This document shows, piece after piece, positions 7,304 through 16,041 of a stretch of DNA of 64,000 bases; positions within the stretch are counted from its first letter, which is position 1, and each line of letters starts with the position of its first letter. The translations under genes were made by a program, and so were the position numbers. Under the pieces are notes generated by a model. The model saw only the letters and a list, made by a program, of their open reading frames with translations, did not search any database and was not told where the DNA came from. Source of the DNA: Flavobacterium sp. HBTb2-11-1 (lineage in GTDB: Bacteria; Bacteroidota; Bacteroidia; Flavobacteriales; Flavobacteriaceae); the NCBI RefSeq assembly GCF_009826975.1, contig NZ_WUMO01000009.1:121048-185047 (forward strand), in the 5' to 3' direction.

Positions 7304-8016
7304 TTTTATTTATAAAACTTCTTCTCGCTCATTTATTAGGCGATTTTATCTGGCAGCCTAATTCTTGGGTTGCCGACAAAGAACTCAAAAAACATAAAAG
7401 TGTTTACTTATATATTCATATTTTACTGCATGGAGTTTTAGCAGCGGTCTTAGCGGGCGAAATCAATTTTATACCTTATGCAGCTGTGATCGCTGTTATG
7501 CACGGAATTGTAGATTTAATCAAACTGAATTTCCAGAAACCTAAAACCAAACGCACTTGGTTTGTAGTGGACCAAATTGCACATATTTTAATTTTAATTG
7601 GAATCGTACTTCTGTACGAAAATAAGCCAATACCTGATTTTTGGAATGACAATCAATTCTGGATTCTACTTGTCGGATTTTTATTGCTCACAAAACCAAC
7701 CTCTATTTTTATAAAGACTATCATTTCAATCTGGGCGCCAGAAAGCAAAGACAGCAATGAGGATAATTCACTAATTGCTGCTGGAAATTATATTGGTATT
7801 TTAGAACGCTTATTTGTTTTCGGTTTTATTTTAACCGGACATTTTGAAGCAATCGGATTTTTATTGGCTGCAAAATCTATTTTCAGATTTGGAGATTTAA
7901 AAGAAGCCAAAGACCGAAAATTGACCGAATATGTTTTAATCGGCACTTTAATCAGCTTTGGAATTGCAATACTTGCTGGATTAACCGTTCAAGCCTTATT
8001 TTTACAATTGCTCTAA
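7300..8016 (+). CDS. DUF3307 membrane protein
   Basis: A 238 aa protein with about six to seven hydrophobic segments. The N-terminal LLLAHLLGDFIWQPNSWV and HILLHGVLAA, followed by VMHGIVDLIK and FVVDQIAHILILI, carry the conserved His and Asp residues (AHLLGDF, HG, HGIVD, DQIAH) of DUF3307, arranged inside membrane helices as in metal- or lipid-handling enzymes. Function is unknown. It is translationally coupled by a 4 bp overlap to the SatD-like gene. Its 3' end overlaps the end of pyrD on the other strand by 15 bp. Confidence 0.8.
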   Translation: MILFIKLLLAHLLGDFIWQPNSWVADKELKKHKSVYLYIHILLHGVLAAVLAGEINFIPYAAVIAVMHGIVDLIKLNFQKPKTKRTWFVVDQIAHILILIGIVLLYENKPIPDFWNDNQFWILLVGFLLLTKPTSIFIKTIISIWAPESKDSNEDNSLIAAGNYIGILERLFVFGFILTGHFEAIGFLLAAKSIFRFGDLKEAKDRKLTEYVLIGTLISFGIAILAGLTVQALFLQLL

Positions 8017-9036
8017 AACTTTTTTGTTGATTACTTTTATCAATGCTGGACCTTCATAAATAAATCCAGTGTACAATTGCACCAAACTTGCTCCTGCGTT
8101 TAATTTTTCAATTGCATCATCGGCAGAATGAATTCCTCCCACTCCAATAATCGGGAATGCTTTATTGCTTTTTTCTGAAAGAAAACGAATGACTTCTGTA
8201 GAACGTTTCGTTAATGGTTTTCCAGATAAACCTCCCATTTCTGTTTGATTAGCCGACTGTAAACCTTCTCTAGAAATAGTGGTATTTGTTGCAATTACAC
8301 CTGCAATCTGAGTTGTTTTTACAATATCAATAATATCCAATAATTGCTCATCTGTTAAGTCTGGAGCAATTTTTAAAAGAATTGGTTTTACTTTTTGAGT
8401 GCTTGTTTTTTGCTTTTCGATATTTCTGTTCTGCAAAGTCTGCAATAAAGCTGTCAAAGGTTCTTTGTCTTGTAAAGCTCTTAAATTTGGCGTATTTGGC
8501 GAACTTACATTCACAACAAAATAATCTACATGATTAAAAAGCGCATCAAAACAAATGATATAATCTTTTACGGCATCTTCGTTATCGGTCACTTTGTTTT
8601 TTCCGATATTTCCTCCAATTAAAACACCTGAATTCTTTTTAAGACGCTCTACAGCTTCTAAAACTCCTCCATTATTAAACCCCATTCGGTTAATAATCGC
8701 TTGATCTTCTTTTAGACGGAATAAACGTTTTTTGGGATTTCCTTCTTGTCCAACTGGCGTTACAGTTCCAATTTCGATAAAACCAAAACCAAAATCGCCT
8801 AGTTCTTTATACAGTTTCGCATCTTTATCAAAACCTGCAGCAAGTCCAACTGGATTTTTGAATTTAATTCCGAAAACTTCTCTTTCTAATCGAGTGTCTT
8901 TTACTACATAAATCGATCTTATAATTGCCGAAACTCCAGGGATTTTTGAAATGAATTTTACAAATGAGAAAGTAAAGTAATGCACTTTTTCAGGATCAAA
9001 ACAAAAAAGTATCGGACGAATTATCAATTTATACAT
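8002..9036 (-). CDS. pyrD: Dihydroorotate dehydrogenase (quinone), class 2
   Basis: Class 2 DHODH oxidises dihydroorotate to orotate on the inner membrane, passing electrons to quinone, in pyrimidine synthesis. At 344 aa it has the class 2 N-terminal membrane-associating helices (MYKLIIRPILFCFDPEKVHY), the FMN-binding GLAAGFDKDA at 64-73, and NVSSPNTPNLR at 176-186 with the catalytic serine. GVGGIHSADDA near the C-terminus binds the FMN phosphate. A -7 match lies at 9065-9072. It is convergent with and overlaps the DUF3307 gene. Confidence 0.96.
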   Translation of the reverse strand: MYKLIIRPILFCFDPEKVHYFTFSFVKFISKIPGVSAIIRSIYVVKDTRLEREVFGIKFKNPVGLAAGFDKDAKLYKELGDFGFGFIEIGTVTPVGQEGNPKKRLFRLKEDQAIINRMGFNNGGVLEAVERLKKNSGVLIGGNIGKNKVTDNEDAVKDYIICFDALFNHVDYFVVNVSSPNTPNLRALQDKEPLTALLQTLQNRNIEKQKTSTQKVKPILLKIAPDLTDEQLLDIIDIVKTTQIAGVIATNTTISREGLQSANQTEMGGLSGKPLTKRSTEVIRFLSEKSNKAFPIIGVGGIHSADDAIEKLNAGASLVQLYTGFIYEGPALIKVINKKVLEQL

Positions 9037-9064
9037 AAGAGTTGTGTTGTTGTTATTTTGGCTG

Positions 9065-9072
9065 CAAATTTA
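9065..9072 (-). promoter_or_regulatory. Candidate pyrD promoter -7 element
   Basis: Minus-strand TAAATTTG matches TAnnTTTG, 28 bp from the pyrD ATG. No well-spaced TTG. Confidence 0.4.
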
Positions 9073-9266
9073 AATATTATAGTTTAAAAAGGTGCTTTTT
9101 TACAAAAAACAAATAATTTCATTTTTGTTTAATTATTTCATCTATAAATAAAACAATTTTAAAAAATTAGAATGCAATAGCCCAAAAACGTGTTTTTTTT
9201 ATGTTGCAAGTTATAAAATGAAACAAGTTTGGCTCTTCTAAAATCCTCTCTGAGGTTAATAATCTT

Positions 9267-9274
9267 TACTTTTG
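9267..9274 (+). promoter_or_regulatory. Candidate -7 element of the sulfatase gene
   Basis: TACTTTTG matches TAnnTTTG. It lies about 135 bp before the ATG at 9410 and upstream of the inverted repeat at 9317-9341. No -33 TTG at the usual distance. Confidence 0.4.
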
Positions 9275-9316
9275 AGATATTCATCTCATATATACCATCA
9301 AAATAGATTGATTTAT

Positions 9317-9341
9317 AAAAGAATAGAAATTCTATTCTTTT
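9317..9341. promoter_or_regulatory. Perfect inverted repeat in the sulfatase leader
   Basis: Arms AAAAGAATAGAA (9317-9328) and its exact complement (9330-9341) are separated by one base. Either an operator or a hairpin; the near-absent loop favours a protein-binding DNA palindrome. Confidence 0.5.
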
Positions 9342-9409
9342 TAGATTGTTTTTATATCCAGATTCAAAAGAGTACCCTTAAAAAGATTAATTAATTAATA
9401 ACTTTAATC

Positions 9410-11845
9410 ATGAAAGTCAGTAAACAATTCATCCTGAAAAGTATTTTCACCCTGCTATTTTGCCTTTCATTTGGCTTAACTTCAAAAATATCTGCTCAGG
9501 CAGATCCGCAGAAAGTAACAAAAGAGAATTTCCATGGTGTCATCGAACTTGACATTAGAAATTCAAAACCAGACTGGAAACCCTACACCAAAAAATCAGC
9601 TCCAGAAGGTGCGCCAAACGTATTGTTTATCTTATACGACGACACAGGACAGGCTGCCTGGTCTCCTTATGGAGGAGCCATCAACATGCCAACACTACAA
9701 AAATTAGCAGACAATGGTATTACCTATACCCAATGGCATACTACAGCATTATGTTCGCCAACTCGTTCTACTTTATTAACGGGTCGTAACCACCACTTAA
9801 ATGGTATGGCATCCATCACCGAAACGACAGATGGTTATCCTGGAGCAAACGGACAAATCCCAGCTCAGTGTGCTACTATTGGTCAAGTATTACAACAAGC
9901 AGGATGGAGTACTTTCTGGATTGGAAAAAACCACAACGTACCTGAACAAGACGTTTCTTCTGGAGGTTCCAAAGCACAATGGCCAACCCAAATGGGCTTT
10001 GACCGCTATTATGGATTCATAGGAGGCGAAACCAACCAATGGTATCCTGATTTAATAGAAGACAACCACTTTATTGAGGCGCCTTACACTCCTGAAGAAG
10101 GGTACCACTTATCTAAAGATTTAGCCGATAAAGCCATTGAATATATCAAAGACCAAAAAGCCACCAACCCTTCTAAACCATGGTATATGTGGTATTGTCC
10201 TGGAGCGAACCATGCACCACACCATGCACCAGAAGAGTACATTGCTAAATACAAAGGAAAATTTGATGCTGGTTACGATGCCTATCGCGAATGGGTATTA
10301 CCTCGCATGATTGCTAAAGGAATTGTGCCTAAAGGAACTAAAAACACCGATTTCAATTTCTTACCTCCTAATATTGCTAATCCTGGTGATTATGTAAAAC
10401 CTTGGAATAAACTAAGTGCTGATGAGAAAAAATTATTCTCAAAACTAGCTGAAGTGTATGCAGGTTTCTCCGAATACACTGATGCTCAAGTAGGACGTGT
10501 TATTGAGTATTTAGAAAAAACAGGTCAGTTAGAAAACACTGTAGTTCTTTACGCAGCCGATAATGGTGCTTCTGGCGAAGGTTCTCCTTCTGGATCTGTA
10601 AACGAAAACAAATTCTTTAATGGTTATCCTGATGAATTATCTGAAAATTTAAAATATTTGGATAAACTAGGAGGCCCAGATACTTACGAGCATTATCCTA
10701 CTGGATGGGCTGCGGCTTTCTCTGCTCCTTACAAAATGTTTAAACGTTACAGTAATTATGCAGGAGGAACTTGTGATGCATTAGTAATTTCATGGCCAAA
10801 AGGAATTAAAGCCAGAGGTGAAATCCGTAATCAATACCACCATTCTACTGACATTGTACCTACAATTTTAGACATCTGTGGTTTAGAAATGCCTACTAAA
10901 TATAATGGCGTAGATCAATATCCATTATCTGGAGTTTCAATGAAATACTCGTTTGATGCTAAACCAGATGCTCCTACTCAAAAACACATTCAGTATTACA
11001 CTATGTTAGGTACTAGAGCCATTTGGAAAGACGGTTGGAAAGCAGTTGCTGTACACGTACCACTTACGGGTAAAAGCAACTTTGACAAAGACGAGTGGGA
11101 ATTGTACAATGTAGATGTGGACAGAGCTGAGTCAAACAATTTGGCTAAAAAGAACCCTGACAAATTAAAAGAACTTAAAGATGCTTGGTTTGAAGAAGCG
11201 AATAAAAATTTAGTTTTACCTCTAGACGACCGTTCTCCTATGGAATTATTAAGCACAGAACGTCCTTCTCAAGAAAAACCAAAAACTCGTTACATTTACT
11301 ATCCTGGAACTGCTGCCGTACCAGAAGGTGTCGCAGTAAACGTACGTGGTCGTTCATACAAAATTGTAGGTGATGTAGATATTAAATCGGGAGCTTCAGG
11401 AGTAGTTTTTGCTCACGGATCTCGCTTTGGAGGACACACTTTATTCATCAAAGACAATAAATTATACTATGTCTATAATTTCTTAGGAATTCAGCCAGAA
11501 CAAACTTTTGTTTCTTCGGCGACCTTAGCTCCTGGTAAACATGCCTTAGGATTTGAGTTTGTAAGAGAAAGTACCGGTAAAAACGGAGAGCAAATTGGTA
11601 CAGGTCATTTATACATTGACGGCAAAGAAGTAGCCAAAGGTCCTATGAAAACACAACCAGGTAAATTCACACTTTCTGGTGATGGTCTTTGTGTAGGATT
11701 CGATAGTGGCGACGCTGTAAGTCATCAATATAAATCACCAGGTACTTTTAAAGGTGGAGAAATCTTAGGTGTTGGTGTTGATATTAGCGAACAAAGCTAT
11801 GAAGATCTTAATAAAGAAGCTTTAAGAATTATGAAAAGCGAGTAG
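9410..11845 (+). CDS. Exported type I arylsulfatase (formylglycine-dependent)
   Basis: An 811 aa hydrolase of sulfate esters. A signal peptide ends at about residue 30 (SKISAQ-AD). Metal ligands start with YDDTG at 76-80. The sulfatase signature ALCSPTRSTLLTGR places C115 in a CxPxR context, so it must be converted to formylglycine to be active. ADNGASGEG near 385 carries further metal ligands. The TQWHTTALCSPTRSTLLTGR region and the size match the large AtsA-type sulfatases. A C-terminal domain of about residues 640-800 looks like a beta-sandwich. A formylglycine-generating enzyme is encoded three genes downstream. The natural sulfate ester is unknown. Confidence 0.93.
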   Translation: MKVSKQFILKSIFTLLFCLSFGLTSKISAQADPQKVTKENFHGVIELDIRNSKPDWKPYTKKSAPEGAPNVLFILYDDTGQAAWSPYGGAINMPTLQKLADNGITYTQWHTTALCSPTRSTLLTGRNHHLNGMASITETTDGYPGANGQIPAQCATIGQVLQQAGWSTFWIGKNHNVPEQDVSSGGSKAQWPTQMGFDRYYGFIGGETNQWYPDLIEDNHFIEAPYTPEEGYHLSKDLADKAIEYIKDQKATNPSKPWYMWYCPGANHAPHHAPEEYIAKYKGKFDAGYDAYREWVLPRMIAKGIVPKGTKNTDFNFLPPNIANPGDYVKPWNKLSADEKKLFSKLAEVYAGFSEYTDAQVGRVIEYLEKTGQLENTVVLYAADNGASGEGSPSGSVNENKFFNGYPDELSENLKYLDKLGGPDTYEHYPTGWAAAFSAPYKMFKRYSNYAGGTCDALVISWPKGIKARGEIRNQYHHSTDIVPTILDICGLEMPTKYNGVDQYPLSGVSMKYSFDAKPDAPTQKHIQYYTMLGTRAIWKDGWKAVAVHVPLTGKSNFDKDEWELYNVDVDRAESNNLAKKNPDKLKELKDAWFEEANKNLVLPLDDRSPMELLSTERPSQEKPKTRYIYYPGTAAVPEGVAVNVRGRSYKIVGDVDIKSGASGVVFAHGSRFGGHTLFIKDNKLYYVYNFLGIQPEQTFVSSATLAPGKHALGFEFVRESTGKNGEQIGTGHLYIDGKEVAKGPMKTQPGKFTLSGDGLCVGFDSGDAVSHQYKSPGTFKGGEILGVGVDISEQSYEDLNKEALRIMKSE

Positions 11846-11859
11846 TCTATAGAAAAATT

Positions 11860-11909
11860 AAAGAGGTATTTATATACTGAAAAAAGTAAATAAAATACCT
11901 CTTTTTTAT
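11860..11909 (+). terminator. Hairpin terminator after the arylsulfatase gene
   Basis: Stem AAAGAGGTATTT (11860-11871) pairs with 11893-11904, followed by a T run. It would reduce but not necessarily prevent read-through to the next gene. Confidence 0.7.
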
Positions 11910-11932
11910 TAAAGATTAAAAACTAAATCACA

Positions 11933-12511
11933 ATGACTAGTACAAGCCATCTTAAAAAAACACTTTTTCTAACAGCCCTTTTGTACTTAATCATTCAAAA
12001 CAAAATTTCAGCTCAAGAAAACGAAGAAAAAGCTTTTAGTCGACACCATCAAATTGGCATTTCTATCAATCATGTTCATGTTTTCGAAGGCCGTGATGAC
12101 GAGGGAAATCGAGAAACTTTAACGCTTCCTGCTTGGGGAATCGATTATACGTTTCAGTTTCATGAAAAATGGGCTATTGGTCTTCATACCGATTTTATTG
12201 TAGAAAAATTTAAAGTAGAAAAGGTTTACGCAAGCGGAGACGGCAAAGAAACTGTAGAAAGAAGTTATCCTATTGCCCCTGCCCTTATGGGAATTTACAA
12301 ACCAAACGAACATTGGAGTTTTCTCTTAGGTTTTGGAGGCGAATTTGCCAAAGAAGAAGATTTTTTCTTAACCAGAGCTGGTGTAGAATATGGCTACGAA
12401 CTCCCTAAAGGATGGGAAATTTTTGGCACTGTGAGCTACGACTTTAAATGGAACGCATACGACAGCTGGGGAATCGGTTTAGGAATTGCAAAAAACTTTG
12501 GAGGAAAATAA
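11933..12511 (+). CDS. Small predicted outer-membrane beta-barrel protein
   Basis: A 192 aa protein with a signal peptide (FLTALLYLIIQNKISAQ, ending near 27). The mature part is a series of amphipathic strands (WGIDYTFQFHEKWAIGLHTD, HWSFLLGFGGEF, GWEIFGTVSYDFKW) and ends with the strand SWGIGLGIAKNFGGK, as in 8-stranded barrels. No specific family is recognised. It sits between the arylsulfatase and a phosphate-selective-porin-like gene, 22 bp before the latter, suggesting that it is co-expressed with the porin. Function unknown. Confidence 0.72.
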   Translation: MTSTSHLKKTLFLTALLYLIIQNKISAQENEEKAFSRHHQIGISINHVHVFEGRDDEGNRETLTLPAWGIDYTFQFHEKWAIGLHTDFIVEKFKVEKVYASGDGKETVERSYPIAPALMGIYKPNEHWSFLLGFGGEFAKEEDFFLTRAGVEYGYELPKGWEIFGTVSYDFKWNAYDSWGIGLGIAKNFGGK

Positions 12512-12533
12512 ATTATACAAACCTATTGATCTT

Positions 12534-13754
12534 ATGTGCAGCTCAAACAAATCAAATCGCATCTATAAAAGCCTACTCTTCATTTTCTTTTTATTAATTG
12601 GTTTTAAAGGATTTTCGCAACAAGAAAAAGATACCACAAAACTAATGAATGTTCGCTATGGCAGTAAAGGAATTGAATTGGAAACCCGAGACAAGAAATT
12701 CCTCTTCCAATTGGCAAGCCGTCTGCAGTTTCGCTTTTCAACGCCAAATGATACAGATCCTTTGACTTACGATGATTATAGTCAAGATGCTAAAACCACT
12801 TTTAAAATAAACCGTGCCAGATTAAAAGTCGGCGGTCATGCTTTTGAACCTTGGCTTAAATATTATTGGGAATATGAGTTGAGTCAATCTAATTTACTTG
12901 ACTTCAGAATAATGATCGAAAAATGGGATTGGCTGAGTTTTAAAGTTGGACAATGGAAAACAGAATTTACGCGCGAACGATTTATAAGCAGTGGCGAACA
13001 ACAAATGGTAGACCGATCCTTAATCAACCGTCCTTTTACTGTAGACAGACAATTAGGAGCTGAAGTATATGGCCATTTAAAAGGAAAAGGCATTGCCGAT
13101 TTCAATTATTGGGCCGCAGCATTGACAGGAACTGGACGAGGAAGCACTTCTAATGATGATAATCATTTAATGTATTTTGGAAGGGCGCAATGGAATTTTT
13201 TAGGAAGATTTCTTGATTTTGAAGGCTGTGACTTAGAATTTCATGAAAAACCCACTCCCATTATTGCTTTTTCTGCGATAACCAATCGAAGTCCATACAC
13301 TAGATTCTCGCAAGCTGGAGGAGGTTCTCTGGACGGATTTGAAAATGGTTTGCCAGGACAGTACAGAGTCAATCAATGGAATTTTGAGACCGCTTTTATG
13401 TATCGTGGTTTTTCTTGGCAGAGTGAATTGCACACCAAGGAAATCATTGACAAAATAAATAACAATGACACCACCATAATGAAAGGGTATTACATTCAGG
13501 CAGGATATTTTTTTCATAATGTTTTTGACTGGTGGCCCAAACACTTAGAAATGGCTGGCCGTCATGCCGCATACAGACCTGATAATTCAATAAGAGAAAA
13601 TAGACAGGATGAATCTACATTGGCTTTTAATTGGTTTTTTAAAGGACATAAAAACAAATTGACTTCTGAGGTAAGCTATTTTAGCTTTCAAGACAAAACA
13701 CTTCCCTTACAGCAGGGATGGCGATTTAGAATACAGTGGGATATTTCATTATGA
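12534..13754 (+). CDS. Phosphate-selective porin (OprO/OprP)-like outer-membrane protein
   Basis: A 406 aa protein. The ATG at 12534 was chosen because it directly precedes a basic N-terminus and signal peptide (LLFIFFLLIGFKGFSQ); an upstream in-frame TTG at 12486 lies inside the preceding gene. The mature part has the OprO/P pattern: FLFQLASRLQFRF, INRARLKVGGHAFEPWLKYYWEYE, FKVGQWKTEFTRERFISSG, and ends in the strand GWRFRIQWDISL. Such porins form anion-selective trimers. Near a sulfatase it could handle released sulfate or sulfated substrate, but that is inference; other OprP-like proteins in Bacteroidota have unknown substrates. Confidence 0.85.
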   Translation: MCSSNKSNRIYKSLLFIFFLLIGFKGFSQQEKDTTKLMNVRYGSKGIELETRDKKFLFQLASRLQFRFSTPNDTDPLTYDDYSQDAKTTFKINRARLKVGGHAFEPWLKYYWEYELSQSNLLDFRIMIEKWDWLSFKVGQWKTEFTRERFISSGEQQMVDRSLINRPFTVDRQLGAEVYGHLKGKGIADFNYWAAALTGTGRGSTSNDDNHLMYFGRAQWNFLGRFLDFEGCDLEFHEKPTPIIAFSAITNRSPYTRFSQAGGGSLDGFENGLPGQYRVNQWNFETAFMYRGFSWQSELHTKEIIDKINNNDTTIMKGYYIQAGYFFHNVFDWWPKHLEMAGRHAAYRPDNSIRENRQDESTLAFNWFFKGHKNKLTSEVSYFSFQDKTLPLQQGWRFRIQWDISL

Positions 13755-13826
13755 TTCAAACTTTTAGCTCATTAACATAAATCGAACCTTTTTTTTCATA
13801 ACTTTAAATCACATAAATTACTGAAT

Positions 13827-14798
13827 ATGAAAAACATATCCAAAACAGTAAAAAAACTGGCACTTTTAATGTGTTTGACCGCAACTTTTTTCTTTACCTC
13901 AATTGATGGTTTAGCGCAACGTCATCGTGGCGGTGGCGGATTTAACAGAGGTGGCGGAGGAGCAGTTCATACCAGACAAGCAAGACCTGCTACTCAATCT
14001 AGACCCAATGTATCAAGCCCCGCAACAACGACGAGGCCTGCAACAACCAGACCTGGTGCTAATAATTCTGGGACTCAAATTACAAGACCATCCAACAATT
14101 CCAACAGGAATAACGCTGTAAATAGAAACAATACTGTCAACCGCAACAATATTGGCAACAGAAACACCAACATAAGCGGCAATACGGTTAACAGAAACAG
14201 AAATAACGTTAATATTAATGTTAACAATAGCGTTCATGTTCGCAATAACCGAAATACTGTAGTTCGTCCAGGATATAGACCATATACACGCCCACCTTAT
14301 GTGTATGGCGGTTACAGATATAATTGTTACCATCCATATTATCCTCGTCCTTATGTGCCTTTTTATTGGGGTCCGGTTTGGCATCCTTGGGGATTTTTTG
14401 TAGCGACATTGGCAACTACAGCAATTATTGTAAGCGTACAAAACGAGAAGTATCACTACGACCAAGGAGTTTGGTATACCTCTACTAATGGTGGCTATAC
14501 GGCAGTTCCTGCACCAGTTGGCGGAACTGTAAATAATATCCCTAGCGGAGCAGAAACAGTAAATACGGGAACGGTAAATAATTATTATTACGGAGGAACG
14601 TATTATGAAAAAGATGGCGGGAAATATACTGTAGTTGCTCCTACAGCGGGAACTATTGTGGAGAAATTGCCTGAAGGCGGAGAAGAAGTGACAATAGGCG
14701 ATGCTAAATATGTGAAATTTGGCGAAACCTATTACCAGCCCGTAAAAATTGACGGAAAAGACAAGTATGAAGTTGTGTCAGTTGAGAAAGATAATTAA
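13827..14798 (+). CDS. DUF6515-family exported protein with Asn-rich linker
   Basis: A 323 aa protein with a signal peptide (LMCLTATFFFTSIDGLAQ). Residues about 32-95 are Gly/Arg/Thr/Pro-rich and about 90-140 repeat the theme NRNN/NVNI. A Tyr/Pro-rich segment (RPYTRPPYVYGGY, YYPRPYVPFYWGPVWHPWG) precedes a short hydrophobic stretch (FFVATLATTAIIVSVQ), and the C-terminal third holds three related modules around YHYDQGVWYTS, GGTYYEKDGGKY and KFGETYYQPV. This C-terminal part is what I recognise as DUF6515. Function is unknown; a cell-envelope or surface role is likely. It lies between the porin gene and the formylglycine-generating enzyme gene. Confidence 0.75.
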   Translation: MKNISKTVKKLALLMCLTATFFFTSIDGLAQRHRGGGGFNRGGGGAVHTRQARPATQSRPNVSSPATTTRPATTRPGANNSGTQITRPSNNSNRNNAVNRNNTVNRNNIGNRNTNISGNTVNRNRNNVNINVNNSVHVRNNRNTVVRPGYRPYTRPPYVYGGYRYNCYHPYYPRPYVPFYWGPVWHPWGFFVATLATTAIIVSVQNEKYHYDQGVWYTSTNGGYTAVPAPVGGTVNNIPSGAETVNTGTVNNYYYGGTYYEKDGGKYTVVAPTAGTIVEKLPEGGEEVTIGDAKYVKFGETYYQPVKIDGKDKYEVVSVEKDN

Positions 14799-14893
14799 TT
14801 TTATTAATTCTATAAAATTAATATAACTTAAAAGTTATTTTGCCTAATTTTATACCCGCTATTGATAACCATATAAGCTCAAAATAATAAACC

Positions 14894-16024
14894 ATGAAAA
14901 ACAAAACCTTTTGGATTTTTGCATTACTCACATTATCCATTATTTCAATTGCGTATAGTTATACTAAATTTACACATAAAGCAGAACAGGCAGCTGTGGA
15001 GTGCCACGAAACTCCAAGCACTGCAGAATCTGAATTCAAACCGACTATAGAAAACAAATACAAACCAGCAGAAAAAGCGCCAAAAGGCATGGTTTGGATT
15101 CCAGGTGGCGAATTCTCTATGGGCACCAATGTTGAAGACGAAAGTTTATGCAGTATCAAAGGCGTTACCAAAGATGCCGCACCTATCCATAGAGTTTATG
15201 TAAATGGCTATTATATGGATGAAACTGAAGTCACAAACGAAGAATTTGAAAAATTTGTAAAAGCTACAGGTTACGTAACTGTTGCGGAACAAAAACCAAC
15301 TAAAGAAGAATTTCCAACGGCCAACGAAGAAGATTTAATAACAGGTTCTGTGGTCTTTACTCCCACTCCTTCAGCAGTTAATTTGAATAACTTTCTGCAA
15401 TGGTGGCGTTATGAGCCAGGAGCCGACTGGAGACATCCAGAAGGTCCGCAAAGCAGTATTAAAGGAAAAGAAAAATATCCTGTAGTTCACGTTGTCTACG
15501 AAGATGCTGCCGCTTATGCGAAATGGGCTGGCAAAAGACTTCCAACAGAAGCAGAATGGGAATTTGCAGCGCGTGGCGGTAAAACCGGAAATCTATACGC
15601 TTGGGGAAATGATTTAAAACCTAAAGGAAAATTTCAAGCCAATATTTATCAAGGACATTTCCCGATTAAAGATGGCGATACAGGAGAAGACGGATTTAAA
15701 GGAATCGCCCCAACAAAACAATATGCTCCAAACGGATATGGTCTGTATGATATGGCAGGAAATGTTTGGGAATGGGTAAACGACTGGTACAGCGTCGACT
15801 ACTACAAAACGTTGGCAGAAAGCGGTAAAACAGCAAAAAATCCACAAGGACCAAATGCTTATTACGATCCTAATGATCCGTCTGAAATAAAACGTGTGCA
15901 TCGTGGCGGTTCATTTTTATGCACTGACCAATATTGCACCCGATACATGGTGGGCACAAGAGGAAAAGGCGAAATCAGATCGGCGGCCAATCACGTTGGA
16001 TTTAGATGCGTAAAAAGCAAATAA
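14894..16024 (+). CDS. Membrane-anchored formylglycine-generating enzyme (SUMF1/FGE family)
   Basis: A 376 aa protein with an N-terminal hydrophobic segment (TFWIFALLTLSIISIAYSY, about 6-23), so it is exported or anchored facing the periplasm. Residues from 65 on form the FGE-sulfatase domain: GMVWIPGGEFSMGT, PTEAEWEFAARGG, GNVWEWVNDWYS. Unlike many members of this superfamily, it keeps both catalytic cysteines, C343 and C348, in GGSFLCTDQYCTRY, and the closing NHVGFRC. FGE oxidises the cysteine of CxPxR sulfatase motifs to formylglycine using oxygen. The exported arylsulfatase at 9410-11845 is its obvious substrate. A hairpin terminator follows. Confidence 0.9.
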   Translation: MKNKTFWIFALLTLSIISIAYSYTKFTHKAEQAAVECHETPSTAESEFKPTIENKYKPAEKAPKGMVWIPGGEFSMGTNVEDESLCSIKGVTKDAAPIHRVYVNGYYMDETEVTNEEFEKFVKATGYVTVAEQKPTKEEFPTANEEDLITGSVVFTPTPSAVNLNNFLQWWRYEPGADWRHPEGPQSSIKGKEKYPVVHVVYEDAAAYAKWAGKRLPTEAEWEFAARGGKTGNLYAWGNDLKPKGKFQANIYQGHFPIKDGDTGEDGFKGIAPTKQYAPNGYGLYDMAGNVWEWVNDWYSVDYYKTLAESGKTAKNPQGPNAYYDPNDPSEIKRVHRGGSFLCTDQYCTRYMVGTRGKGEIRSAANHVGFRCVKSK

Positions 16025-16041
16025 CAAACTTAAGATACTAG

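Larger units (their letters stand above)
9073..9409. other. Long intergenic region upstream of the arylsulfatase gene
   Basis: No coding potential. It holds a -7 match TACTTTTG at 9267-9274 on the plus strand and a perfect 12 bp-arm inverted repeat at 9317-9341. If that promoter is used, the leader before the sulfatase ATG is about 130 nt. Confidence 0.6.

Noticed and set aside
12486..12533. TTG start for the porin gene inside the previous gene
   Set aside because: The ATG at 12534 gives a standard signal peptide.
14013..14465. 150-codon antisense frame in the DUF6515 gene
   Set aside because: A by-product of the repetitive Asn-rich coding sequence; composition is of low complexity and the sense gene is clear.
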